A stretch of DNA of 64,000 nt from Tolypeutes matacus (Eukaryota > Chordata > Mammalia > Cingulata > Chlamyphoridae), in assembly GCA_026826555.1 (NCBI GenBank), contig JAKSZT010054396.1:14194535-14258534 (forward strand), written 5' to 3'. Below, piece after piece: positions 1 through 14,221 of the stretch. The notes beneath the pieces are model-generated. The model saw nothing but the letters and a program-made list of their open reading frames with translations, ran no database searches and was not told where the DNA came from. Positions within the stretch are counted from its first letter, which is position 1; every line of letters starts with the position of its first letter. Both the position numbers and the translations under genes were made by a program.

Positions 1-1879
<1,879 letters not shown>

Positions 1880-1969
1880 TAAACTCCTTTCCCACCCTGA
1901 TTACCCTCCTTCCTCTTACAGTCACATGGCATCATTAGACACTGCCAGTGGTACCATGGCCACAGCTTT

Positions 1970-2055
1970 GAAGCTCAGGTCTGCCATCTAAGTGCTGTGT
2001 GGCCTGAGGCAAGCTACTTAACCTCTCTGAGCCCAGATCCCTCATGTACATAGGA
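1970..2055 (+). repeat. MIR SINE fragment, sense
   Basis: It has the diagnostic MIR core: TGTGTGGCCTGAGGCAAGC followed by ACTTAACCTCTCTGAGCC. This is an ancient, diverged copy. Confidence 0.7.
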
Positions 2056-2253
2056 GTCGAATCTCTCCCATAAGATTGACTCTGTCTTTGGGTGTAGGTA
2101 CCTGCCTGAGCTGCCATAGGCTTTGTCCCAAGTGTGGCAGAAAGGCCATGGTATAAGGATTGGGGAAGAAGAAGAGGAGACAGCAGGATATGGACCCCCT
2201 GAATGTATGAAACTTCATATTCCCAGCCTCCACCCTGCATACATACACACACA

Positions 2254-2330
2254 CATTCTGATTCTGTGGGTCTGGGGTGGGGCCCCAGAATCTGTATTTT
2301 AACAAGCGTTCCAAGTACATCTGATGCAGT
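2254..2330 (+). repeat. MER5A-like DNA transposon fragment
   Basis: It contains GATTCTGTGGGTCTGGGG, then TGGGGCCCCAGAATCTG, then TTTTAACAAGCGTTCC. This is the central part of a non-autonomous hAT element of the MER5 group, sense orientation and truncated at both ends. A short (CA)n tract lies just before it. Confidence 0.7.
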
Positions 2331-2484
2331 CTCATATCTGGGAGCAACCACGATGGGGAAAGGGGATGGAATTTATAACCTCACAGGCCTAAATTCAGGT
2401 CTCACATCCCTTGTTGACCCTACAGAAAGCCCTCAATTACTCTGGTCTCTCCTTCCCCATCTGCAAAATGGACATAATAACAGT

Positions 2485-2511
2485 AATCCCCCCACCCACC
2501 CACCCACCAAA
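2485..2511. repeat. Simple repeat (CCCA)n
   Basis: A short run of CCCACCCACCC units, probably grown from the A/C-rich tail region of a neighbouring MIR-like piece. Confidence 0.8.
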
Positions 2512-2897
2512 TAGCTACCATAGGTGGTGGGAGGCTCAGTGAGACAGTGCAAACCCCAAGTGTTTGTGAACTCTAAAGTGCACTATAATTGTTTGTGTAA
2601 TTTCCAGAATACCTCATTTTAGCCAACATAGTCCGCCTGTCAGTGTCCCCTGCAGACCCAAGCTCCTCAGAAGCAGCCGACTGCCAGCCTCTGCCTCTCC
2701 AGCGACACACCCGTTTTAGGGGAAGCTCAGTGACATTGCTGGCCACCTCCCACTGGGGCTCAAGGCTGCACAAAGCTGGAGGGGACAGGGCTGCTGAGCG
2801 GGAGCAGGGTATTTCAGGAGGTCCCTGTAGGTCCCATCCACACAGGCCCAGACTGTCAGGATTTTTTTAGAGCAGGAAAGGACCTTGGGGATCATAT

Positions 2898-3078
2898 GGT
2901 CCAGCAGTTTCCAGACCTGGCTGCACCCCAGAGTTAACTGGAGAGGTGTTAAATGCAGATTCCCAGGCTCCACCCGAGACCTTCTGGGGTGTGGGGGCCT
3001 CTATTTTTAATAGGCTCCCCAGATGATTCTGAGGCAGCCAGCTCTGTCTGCAGGTCTGCATTTGGAAATCATTGATCC
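2898..3078 (+). repeat. MER5-like DNA transposon copy
   Basis: The order of motifs fits MER5: TCCAGCAGTTTCCAGACC, then AGAGTTAACTGGAGAGG, then CAGGCTCCACCCGAGACC, then CCCCAGATGATTCTGAGGC. Sense orientation and diverged. Confidence 0.65.
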
Positions 3079-3274
3079 AACCCATAGGATCTCCTTTCAC
3101 AGAACCCTAGTGTTCCTTTTAATTAGGGCTCTGGCTTCCCACCCCATTCTCTCTCTCCGTTTTAATCTATTTCCTACATTGAGATCTAGTAAGATTTTGT
3201 AAAAATAAATAAGTAAAAATAAAATTAAAAAAACAGGACCTCCAGGTTTGAACACCACCAGGCTGTCGAACCTT

Positions 3275-3400
3275 CCTTTCTTAGATGAGGAAGCTGAGGT
3301 GCAGAGAGAGTAAGTGGCCTGCCCAAGGCCACACTGCTCACTGGAGTGAGGTGGAGCTCAAACCCAGGTCTCCTGGTCCCTGGATCCCAGCCCTTGGTCT
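3275..3400 (-). repeat. MIR SINE, antisense
   Basis: The string GATGAGGAAGCTGAGGTGCA, then GTGGCCTGCCCAAGGCCAC and AACCCAGGTCTCCTGG, is the reverse complement of the MIR core. Confidence 0.75.
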
Positions 3401-5104
3401 GTCTCTCATGCTTATGAGAAAAACAAGGGTGCTGTTGCTGCTTTTCTCCCATACCTTTCCCATTTCTCCCACCTCAAACCATCTCTGGAAAGGCCCTTGC
3501 AGCCAGCCAGCTTCTGGAAACCCACCACTCATGGACTGGGTCCTTGAAGGCCCAGCAGCAGGACAGTGAGAGCAGACGGGGAGGAGGTGGGGCAGAAGAA
3601 GGCTGGAGGCAGGCCCTGACAGTGTGAAGGCATCTGGAGACACCAGTGAAGGCTGGTGGGCGAGGGGGGAAGGGAGGGAGCCAGTCTACAGAGGGATTTC
3701 TTTTTCTCCCCCAATGCAGTGAGAGGTTTATTCTAACAGATGACAGAAAACTCTGCCTGTAGAAGCCTTTGGATTTGGGGACTTTATGTTTTTAATTTTA
3801 TCATAGACAATTGCATTTCTATTTTTGACGCAGCATTTAACTTGCAGATTTGTATGAATTATTAATATCCCTTGTGCGGGCAGAGCCACAGTATAATGAA
3901 GCTGCAGCTCAAGCCCAAGGCTCTTCCCAGGGACAGCTGGGCCAAGGCCATGGCCTAACTTTCTCTTTGGCCCCAGGTGGCTTCAACCCCTCATTTTCCC
4001 ACTCAGATCTGAAGAACAGCAATTGCTAACTCATACCCCGAGGCTCCCCAAAGGCCAGGAAATTGTGTGGAGCTGAAAAGGAGCCCCCAGAACACTGCCC
4101 TCCAGGCCCCTCCTTGAGATTCCTGACCCCTGGCCCCCCTTATGCCCATAGGACACTCCTCTTGCCCAGCTTGTGCGAGCCCATCCCAGGAGGGACCTTT
4201 GCAAAGAGCCTGGGGAATTCTTTTCTCTTTCTCTGGACACCCAGACCTTGCAAAGGAAGGGAAAGAGGTGTAGTAGTTTGGTGGGAGTAAGCACTGCAGG
4301 CAGATGGGGAGGTAGGAAGAGGTGATCCATCCCCAGCCCCAGGAGATCCCAGTCTGGTGTCTAGATCTGTGTACTTGCACACAGGCACACCCCAAAGAAA
4401 CAACAGGCATGAAGGGAAAAGGAGGGAGGAGATGGGAAACAGGACCGACAGTCATGGAGGACCAAACGGAGGTGTTTGGAGCAGAGGTCGTGGAATAATA
4501 GGTGCTCAGGTTTAGAAAGGCTGGTCATTGACCTGGATCACCTCCCAGCACCCACACTAACTGCTTACTGGTCATTGCCCGCTGGGGAAGTCCATGCCAG
4601 CCTGGGGCAGCAACAATGATTAGAAATGCCTTCAGACGTTTGGAGAGGCGGAGCTGCTTTTCCCCAAGAATTGGCTTGGCTTTAAGGTCTTTCCTTGTCT
4701 TGGCCCCCCTCTTTTGGCTCCAGCTAGCCATGGTTCTCTTAAAGTATGGCTGATTTCCAGATTTTGACATAATCATTTGCACTAACCAATTCTGACACAA
4801 GCAGGACGATCACCTCACCCTCATCTCCAACCTTCTAGCTGCCTCACAGCCCAAGATGGTGCTACAGTTGGGGACCCGCACACAAGTGGCCAGGAGAGAA
4901 ACCATAAGTCCACAGCCCTCTCATAAGCTGGCACTTTCCTGCCTGCTCTCTCCCCCCACCTCCTTTCCTCAAAAGGCTGCTCTTCCCACCAGCTCTATTT
5001 GCATGGTCCTCCTCTGCCCTCCTCGGTCCCAGGCTATCCTGAGCTCCCTCCATGCACCACAGCATCACATATCCACTTGGGTTCAATTAACATAAGTACC
5101 CACT

Positions 5105-5290
5105 GAATCTTTGAGGAACTAGCCTCTGTTCATCTCTAATCTCACTTAATCTTCACAACCACCTGGGGGACAGGGGGTTGCCACTCCCCTTTTATAATTG
5201 AGGAAACTAAGGCTCATTCTGATCACCTGGCTTATCCCAGCTCAGCCATCTTTGAGAAGGCAGAGCTGGGACGTAAGTCCAGTGTCCTTC
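5105..5290 (-). repeat. MIR-like repeat, antisense, degraded
   Basis: CTCACTTAATCTTCACAACC, then GAGGAAACTAAGGCTC and GGCAGAGCTGGGACGTAAG, follow the antisense MIR order. The copy is degraded and the ends are uncertain. Confidence 0.55.
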
Positions 5291-5954
5291 CCACACACCA
5301 GGCAGCAGGACTTCCAAGGTGTCACATTTGTTAAGGCTCCAGAAGTTCAAGCTAGAAGAGGGACCTAGAGATTCAGGGGCCTTGGGTGCCTGCAGATTGG
5401 AAATCCTAAGCAAGGAATGAAAGAGGCACTCACTCACCTGTACAAAAAGTTTCAGGGATGCTTAATTTCCCCCAAGGAAACTTTCCTACTGACCTCTTCA
5501 GGGGCCTTGGTTGTATCTTGTAAACACTGAAGAGAAAGGGCACCCCCAGTCTATGAGGATTAATGTTTAGGATGGGGGGGTTGCAAATGCATGAAGGCTC
5601 ACACTGCTCAGAGATGAGGGGGTGGGAGGCATCAGTACAGGCCCCCAAGATGGCTCAAAATGTCTTCTCATGGTCAGTGTCCTTGTCCAGCATAGGGCTG
5701 CAGAGGACTGACTCAGACTGTGGCCAAAACTCTTCTTCCCTCAAGAATCTCTAGAGCTCATGGAGTACAGTGAGAAAGGCAGACCCCTGCCCCCATCTCC
5801 AGGGAGAAAGGACCCCTACTCTGTATGTCTTTTCTCTGCCCCTCTCCTGTCATGCACATTCAACTCATGGTCCTCGGCTGCTGTCTCTGACCCCCACAAT
5901 CCTCACTCCCCTGCCCTTAACTCCCCCACCTCACCCCCAAAGCCGTATGCTCAG

Positions 5955-6185
5955 ACCCCTGCTGTCTGGCTTAAGTGTGTAGAGGAGAAATCCAAGCTAA
6001 AAGGCCTCCCTCTTAATTCATTACGAGCAAGCTTGATGATCTTGAAAGATGACTCTGGTCTGGCAGGATTTTCCTGATGAAACTAGCTTCCTCAGGCTTG
6101 GCAGTTATTGTGCTTAGTAATTGTGTGTTGAGCTAACTGATTAATTGTGAGATCAATTGATCTCCATAAGAGAAATGACCATCTT
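5955..6185. promoter_or_regulatory. Candidate conserved noncoding block
   Basis: A repeat-free stretch with several homeodomain-type AATTA/TAAT cores, for example CTTAATTCATTACGAGC, CTTAGTAATTGTG and CTGATTAATTGTGAG. It looks unlike the surrounding repeats. Conservation cannot be judged without an alignment, so an enhancer role is only an inference. Confidence 0.3.
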
Positions 6186-6539
6186 GGGGTGCATGTAAGG
6201 GTGAAAGGGCTGAAGGACACAAGAAGAGGTTCAGATTTCTGTTTGATAAAAATCCAAGATTCCTTTGTATAATTTTAAAAGTTATATACTACCACAAGGC
6301 TAATACCAGGGAAAAAATTAGTACTCTGCCCTACCCGCAAGTCCAAGTCCCAGACAGCAGCCACTTTCAAATATTTTAGATGTTCTTCTGGCATTTCTAC
6401 ACAACATGCTCTACTGTCATTTCCTTTTAGACATTCATTACCTGTGGACTGTCTACTATAGAGCTTCATCTCTATCATACACATGCACACACAAGCAACC
6501 CTTCCCCCTGACCTCCCAGTGGAGTCATAGAACAAATTT

Positions 6540-7688
6540 TGGTTAGTTTTTTCATGTTTATGTTATTATGTCCACATATGCGTTGTTAATAATTTACCCG
6601 TAAGACCCTTCAAGAACTCTAAAACACATCAGGGAATCTCTCCGTTCGGTTTTGATTTTTTTTTGTTTGTTTTTAAGGCAACCCTTTTCGGACTGTGTAT
6701 TTCTCTGTTCCAATCTAAACTCTTCGCTCTCTTTGCCTGCTGCATAGTTGTAATCCTGGGACTTCCTTTCACTATCATCCTGGAATTCCCTTCACCTCTG
6801 TCTTCTGTTGAGTTTCCTATTTCTTAGAACTGATATATTTCTTTTTCTTGGGTAATTCCCTCTTTTTAATAGAACAAACCCTCCAGTAGCTTCTTGGGAA
6901 AGTTTTCATGGAAGGTTAATTTTTTTAAGCTGCTCAAATCTGAAAATGTCTTTATTGAACCCCTCACTTGAGTGTTAATTTAGTTGGGTATAGAATAATA
7001 GGTTGGAAGTAATTTTTCCTCCAAAATTTTTAAGGCATTGATCCATTGTCCTCTAACTTCTAGTTAAGACATCAAATGCCATTTGATTCCCATTCTTTTG
7101 TATGTGACCATTTCATCTTTCTAATTCTTTGATGATTATTTCTTTGTCCATTGAGATAACAAAATTTACAATGATATACCTTGAAGTGACTCTTTGTTTC
7201 ACTTTTTTGCTGGGTACTCTGTACGTGCTTTCAAATCTGAAATCCATCTTTCCATCCTTCTATTCTAGGAAATGTTCTATTATACTTTTTGCCTAATTTA
7301 TTCACTTCCATTTCCTCTCTTCCACTCTCTGGAATGCCTATTGATTCAATGTCAGACCTCCTGGATTGGTGCACTAATTTTATTATGCTTTCTCTACTAT
7401 TTTAAATCTCTGTCATTTTTTGTTGTACTATGTGGGAGATTCTTTCAGCTTTATGTCCCAGCTCTTCTATTACAATTTCTTAATTTCTGCCACCTTATTT
7501 TTAATTTTTAAGAACTAAAGAGTTATTATTGGCTATCCCCTTTTATAGCACTCTGTTCTTTCATGAATGACAATATCTTCCTCTAACTACCAGAAGCTAT
7601 TCATTTTAATTATATTGGAGAGTTTTTTCCTTTTTTCTTTTTTCTAAGTTCTCTTTGCTCCATGCAGAGTTCCTATTTCTGCTGCATT

Positions 7689-7690
<2 letters not shown>
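6540..7690 (-). repeat. Old L1/HAL1-like LINE relic, antisense
   Basis: An AT-rich block with phrases seen in antisense ORF1-proximal sequence of old L1/HAL1 elements: TGAAAATGTCTTTATTGAAC, GTTGGGTATAGAATAATAGG, GGCATTGATCCATTGTCC and AGACCTCCTGGATTGGTGC. No intact reading frame survives. It ends at a 33-T tract at 7691-7723, and related LINE text may continue to about 7850. Confidence 0.6.

Positions 7691-7723
<33 letters not shown>
7691..7723. repeat. Poly(T) tract, 33 T
   Basis: An uninterrupted run of 33 T, most simply the A-tail of a minus-strand retroposon. Lengths of such tracts are often unreliable in assemblies. Confidence 0.85.
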
Positions 7724-7724
<1 letters not shown>

Positions 7725-8296
7725 TGCTAGAGCCTTATTTCAAATATCTGGTGATCCTTGGTTGTCTGTTCCTATTTTACAATGAGCCTCTGAAAAGTTG
7801 ATTGGAAACTGAGGGGGGTAGAGGGGAGATGCCAGACTTGTTAACCAATGGGACCCTGCAGTGTGCATAGGCCTTTTCTCTTGCACTTATCAGTGTCCCC
7901 AGAAAGGAATCCTACAAAATCATGCCAGAGAGAGCATCATCTGGCAATCAACATTCTGGAGCTGAGCAGAGGGAGAGAGCGAAGGGTCTGATGATTCATT
8001 AGGCAGAGCTTCACGTGATCCCCATTTCAGCACAGCACCCCCACCGTCAGCTGGGCCTCATATCCCTGCATCCAAAGCTTATGTGAGCTGACCTCTCTGA
8101 GAGTAAAAACGCTAGTCTCCTGCCAGACTTGGAAAGGGGAACTCAGCTGGAACTCTCAGAGTACTCTTGTTTTCACCATATCTGCATCTTGGCCTTCAGA
8201 GGTTCCTGGTGTCTGATTCCTGAGCTTTTCTTAGGTTACAAAGGACTTAATCAGCCCTTGTCTTGATGACTTCCCACATCCTTTGCAGAGACTTAG

Positions 8297-8760
8297 TGTC
8301 TTAGTTTCTTAAGGCTGCTGTAACACAGGCAGACTGGGGGGCTTAAAGCAACAGAAATGTATTGTCTCACCATTCTGGAGGCCAGAACTCTGAAATCAAG
8401 GGGTCCACAGGGCCGTGCTCCCTCTGGAGTCTGTAAGGAAGAACCTGGGCCATGCCTCTCTCCTGGCTTCAGCAATGGCTGACCATCCTTGCTGGTCCTT
8501 GGCTTGTTGTATAACTCAGTCCCTGCCTCCCCTGGCACGTGACCACCTTCTCTCTCTGTCTGCCTTTGTCTGAGTCCAAATTTCCTCTGCTTATAAGGAC
8601 ACCAGTCGTATGGGATTAAGGGCCCACCCTAATCTAGTTTGGCCTCATCTTAACTAATCACATCTTCAAAGACCCTACTTCCAAATAAGGTCATAGTCAC
8701 AGGACTGGGGGGTTAGTACTGGAACGTGTCTTTTGGAGGGACACAACTCAACCCATGACA
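8297..8760 (+). repeat. ERVL-type (MLT2-like) solitary LTR
   Basis: A 464-bp element begins TGTCTTAGTTTC and ends CAACCCATGACA, the TG...CA form of an LTR. Inside are familiar words of this ancient class, such as GGCTGCTGTAACAC, ATAAGGACACCAGTCGTATG and ACATCTTCAAAGACCC. The flanks CTTAG (8292-8296) and CTTGG (8761-8765) could be a decayed 5-bp target duplication. No internal retroviral genes are present, so it is a solo LTR. The subfamily name is from memory. Confidence 0.7.
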
Positions 8761-9029
8761 CTTGGGACTACTGAGAAAGCAGACACCTGTCATTGCTACT
8801 CCTCCATCTGCTTTTCTGACTCCCAAAATGTTGATGTCTCTTGTCCACTGTGGTCCCCTCTCCTATTCCTTTTGAGCTTGTAGGTTTATACCTTTCTCCC
8901 CCTTTACTCTTAAAGGGGTTTGGGAAAGAAGTGGAGATAAATGTATGTTTCCAAACCACCATGTGTAATCAGAATACGCCTCTTGCTTTTTCTTTGTTTT
9001 ATACCAGTGTGAGAGCACTTAGCACCTTG

Positions 9030-9165
9030 CACTTTAATTATCTGTTTACTTGTCTGTCTCTCCCAGTAGACTGGGAGGGCAAGAATCAAATCTTACTCAT
9101 TTTTTAGCTCTCACAGTGCCTGGTATGCAGTAGACACTCACTAAATGCGTGCCGAGTAGCTGACT
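9030..9165 (+). repeat. L2 LINE 3' end, sense
   Basis: It reads AGACTGGGAGGGCAAGAATC, then CAGTGCCTGGTATGCAGTAG, then ACTCACTAAATGCGTG, the typical L2 3' terminus. Confidence 0.7.
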
Positions 9166-9309
9166 GAGCAAATTGGCCTCATTCTCCCCGTCTCTAAAAT
9201 GAGGGCTTTGGAGCCATGATGTCCAGCTTTCTGTGCTCCGTAGTTGGGGAGAAAGTTCCTCTGGGAGAGTGGGGTGGTCCCTGGGCCATAGTAACTGTGC
9301 CTTTCCTAG

Positions 9310-9513
<204 letters not shown>

Positions 9514-10879
9514 TAAGGATGGGGTTAACTGTTGTCCTTGCTGTTCATATCGCCCATATTCACTGCAGCCTTGCACGCAATCGCCAAGGTTTACAAAGTT
9601 TGCCAGCCCACAGCATTCTTTGCCAGCCTCCCTACCTCTTCTTCTGAAAGCATTCGGAATCCTCCTGCCACCGAAATTTATCAGCTAATCCTTCCTCAGC
9701 CTCAGCCTGCAGAACACACTGCCTCTGCAGCCCAGTTCCCCATGCCCCGAGTTTTCATTGACTTACCTGGGGTAGGGGTTGCGCATCTACCACCCACTCT
9801 CTACTCTCTGAATGAATAGAGGGAGGCAATATCACAATATAATCCAAAGAAGCTGAGAGTGCAAAAATCAGTTCACACATTTTGCACAATTTCTTCCAGC
9901 AGTGAATTTTTCTTCCTAATTTGAGTTCTGCTGAAAGGATACTGTCACCAGTTTGCATCCTCTGAAGCCCTGTGGTCTGAGAGCAAACTGAATGAGGACA
10001 CCGGTGTCCTGGAATCACAACAGCCTAGCAGAGTGAGAACCCACAAAACACATCACTGAGACATTACCCTCCATGTATGTTTGCCACGGTGCTGGGTTAG
10101 GTGCTGTGGGAGATGGAAAAAAACACCCATTACGCGTGATGGCAAGTGATGTCAGAGCTCGAGGACGATACCTGCGCACACGACCCAGGCCAAGCCTCCT
10201 CCCTCTGACTCTCAACCACATGTGTCTCTTTCACAGAGCCAGAGGTGGGGACAACAAGGCTCTCCCACCCCTTGCCTGATTCCATGGGTTCCATGTCTCA
10301 TTTCTGGTTCCCGGATTTTGTTACTCTGGCCACACAGTGTGAGGCGAGAGGAACATTTTCTGCCCCAGTAACATCAGGAAGCAGGAATTCGGGCTGAGTC
10401 AATGAGCGAGCACTTCCAGCTCTAACCTTCATAACCAGCTCTCGCTGGGATCAGTCCCAAATCCCTAGTGATGTCCAGAAAAAATATTTTCATTTTTAGC
10501 CTTAGGCTCCCTTACCTGCAGCCCAAGGTCTCTTAAACCAGATCTGATGTCTTTGCAAACCAGTGTTCATCACGTGAGCTTCCCAGGCCTGGAATAAGGG
10601 TGTGACACCTGGCGATCATGCCTCCCTAACCCAGAACCCAGAACAGGACGCCTTGTCTCAGTCCACTTTCATATGAGAGGGAACACGGCCCATTTGTTGT
10701 GAGCAGATGAGCAAGCCCAGGCTTCCAGGCAGCTAGACTCAATCCCAGCAGACCCTACCTCATTGGCTTTCTTGAGTTTCACTTCCAAGATATCCCAAAT
10801 GGAGAAACAATCCAAAATCCCTCTCCATGTTGGAGCCTTGCCTATGATCCTGGGGCAGATGAGAAACCCCCAAAGCCCG

Positions 10880-11420
10880 GGGCCCTCTGGCAAGCTTCAC
10901 CGATCAAGCACAGGAGAGTATAATAGGAAGGTCGGGTAGCATTTGGGTTTTGCACCTAAACGGGCGGCCTGGTGTTTAATATTTTGTAAAATTGCCTCCA
11001 TTAATTTTGTAGGTGACAGCTGCATTAACCCACCCCAAATCATCGCCGAGCATATTAAAGTTGAGCGGGTGTAATAACGCAGGCTTCCCCAGATAGGCAG
11101 AACCCAGTGTAAATTAAACACGGACCGTAACGAGGGCTTTGCAGCTCATTTTGTAATTTAATTGAGCAATGTATCTGGTTGTTAATGGCAGTATCGGACA
11201 CATTAGATTGATATGTTGCAAAGGAAGGATGTTTAAGTAGAAAACTAATTCCTGCTGTGATTCCACAGGCCCCGTTATTAGCATGCTTTGTATAAAATTC
11301 ATTAGCAGTCGTTGCTTGAGCTCTAAATAAATAAGTTGTTTAAATTGTGGGTAGGAAAAAAAGAGACTGATTATGTAAATAGTTCAGGTTGTCAATATTT
11401 CATTCGCAGATTCTTTTCAC
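10880..11420. promoter_or_regulatory. Candidate conserved noncoding element / enhancer
   Basis: About 540 bp free of recognisable repeats. Isolated CpGs survive in AT-rich context (ACGGACCGTAACGAGG, AGTATCGGACAC, CATCGCCGAGC), where neutral mammalian DNA would normally have lost them. The block is dense in TTAAT/ATTAA and TTTAAT homeodomain-like cores. It has no long open frame, so coding is unlikely. That it is a conserved enhancer of MEGF11 or a neighbour is an inference only. Confidence 0.4.
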
Positions 11421-12734
11421 CCCATAACTATGTGGGGGTGGGAAAGTGCCCTTCGGAGGGAGGTTGGTGTCCAGGGCTCTGCCCAGTCCTGCTAGGCTGG
11501 AGGGAGCAGGAACATCTGAGGGGAAGGGAGGAAGCATGGGGTTGAGGGGTGTCTCTGGGCAGCCCCTTCTTGGTTTGGGTTTTCTCCTCTGAAATCTGAG
11601 ACCAGTGAAGTTCAGGACTTCTGGGGATATTTATTCTGAGGTTGAACAGGGGCTGGCCATTCAGGTAATGATTATCCAAGTCTTCAACTGCTCTTCCTCG
11701 TCCCTTCCTGCCTCGGTTTCCCTTCTTAGCTCCCCCATCTTCTCCTCCTTCCTATCTTTCACCTTCTATTCCTTCTCCAGACATCTCCTTTTTTCTTTCC
11801 TCTTCCTCCCTTGCTCCTCTGACTCCTTTTCTTTTATGAGGCCTCAGATTGGCTGAAATGCAGCAAGATTTGCAATGAGATGCTCTGGGGTTGTCTCGGC
11901 CACTTGCAGGCCGTGTGGGCTTGGAACAGTCACGTCACCTCTGTGCGTTTCAGCTTCCTCCACTCCAAAGTAAGAGTTGTGAGAGTATCTGCTGCTTCAG
12001 GGCTGGAGCTGGGCTTCGGGGCTGGAGGCCCCAGTATTGTACCTACAGTGCTGGGGTCTGTTGCTGCCATCAGCCTGCTGGGCCTCTATTCTGCCATTTT
12101 CCTCCACTGGCCACAGTGGCCCTGAGGGGAAAGATGGCTGCACTGTCCCCAAGGGAAAGCCCTCAAGTCCAGCCCTCAGTCACCCCCTCCCTTCCCTGTC
12201 ATTGTGGGCACAGGCCCACAAAGACAGGGAAGAGGAGACAGGGACCCCCCCACCCCAATCTGGAGTTGCCAAGGCTAGCTCCCCAACACACTGTTTGCCC
12301 ACACACACACACACTTCACTGGCTGGCCCTACCACATCTCCTGGGGGAGCGGTGGACACTTACCCTCATGACAGGCAGCCAATGTCACCCAGACTTGGGG
12401 TCTCTGGGGTCTCCCTGCCTGGTCTGGGCGAAGAGCATTTGGTTCCAGTTCATGAACCTCCAAGATTTAAGAAAGTAACTAGGGCTGTACTTTTTAAAAC
12501 ATTTTTTTATTGCTCTTTTTCCTGATTATTATAGAAGACTTTAGAAAACTTAGAATTTGGAAAATATACAAAAAAAACACAAATAATCCCTCAAGTCAAA
12601 GATTACCACTGTTAACATTTTGGAATTTTTCCTTCTGAGCTTTTCTCATGCCAGAATCTGAGGTCAGAAGGTCAGATGGGCTCTGTTATAAGAACTCTAA
12701 AGAAAATTATTAGCAAAAATAATAACTTACATTT

Positions 12735-12900
12735 TTCATTGAGCCCTTACCATGTGCCAGGCTCCTTTCTAAACATTTACCTTCATTATCTCATTTTATC
12801 CTCAAACAACCCGATATGGTTTAGTTGTTATCATCCCATTTTTACCAAGGAGGAAACAGATGACGGAGAGCTGTCAGCTCAGTTCTCGATTATCTGCACC
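12735..12900 (-). repeat. MIR-like SINE, antisense
   Basis: It reads TTGAGCCCTTACCATGTGCC, then ATTATCTCATTTTATCCTC and CCAAGGAGGAAACAGATG, the antisense MIR order. Confidence 0.65.
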
Positions 12901-13738
12901 TTAAAGTAGTGCTGGGATACAGATATTCCAAAACTGCAGGGTCTGGTGGCTATTTCCATTTGCCTTTGGGATGCAGGAGTCGCCCACCTCTGCCCCTAGA
13001 TTTATCCCCCAACTTGTCAGGATGCAGCTGCTGTGACAATGAATTTGTATCCCCTGGGAAATAGCCTGGGCTGGAGGGGGGAAGGTGGCGGTGATAGGGG
13101 CACATTCAGGGGCCAGGCAGTCAGCAGCAGGGATCACAGCCAGCCACAGAGGATCCATAACCCATAGTCCCTAAACCGACGGCATAATTATCATTATGCC
13201 TGGAGCTCCAGGTACCAGACCTAAGTGGAGGCAGGACACAAGTAAGCCCAGTCCTCGTCCCTAATCGGGGAGACTCGGTGCCTCCCTTGAGGGGACCCCT
13301 GGTCCAAGCCCCTAACATGGAGGATTTCCAACCTGATGAAGGAGGATGCCTCCTCTAGTCAGGGGGAAATTCCCAGAGACTCAGAAAATAGAGGCAATGA
13401 GTAGAAACGAAAGGACCACATTTCATCCCATCTAAGATGCCACCGATTGGAGGATGCACCATTATTCTATATGCTCCTAAGGAAGAAAAATACTAGCAAT
13501 TAAACTATGGCATGCCATTAACTGTACGACTTGCCTGATTTCAGAGATAAGTTCTAAATATATATTACATTATATTCTAAATATGAGCTTTGGAATTAAT
13601 GAAATATGATAGTACAAACTCAGTGCTAGGGGACTGAGGAGACCTGGTATAACAGAGGAAACTGGCTGGGATGAACTAAATCATGGGATACTTCCTGGAG
13701 GAGGAGAGAAGAGGGAAGGAGGCTGTGAGGGAGTGTGA

Positions 13739-14221
<483 letters not shown>

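Noticed and set aside
11891..12525. Two overlapping long open frames on the + strand
   Set aside because: Neither resembles a protein family, and both run through CA repeats and C-rich sequence. No conserved start.
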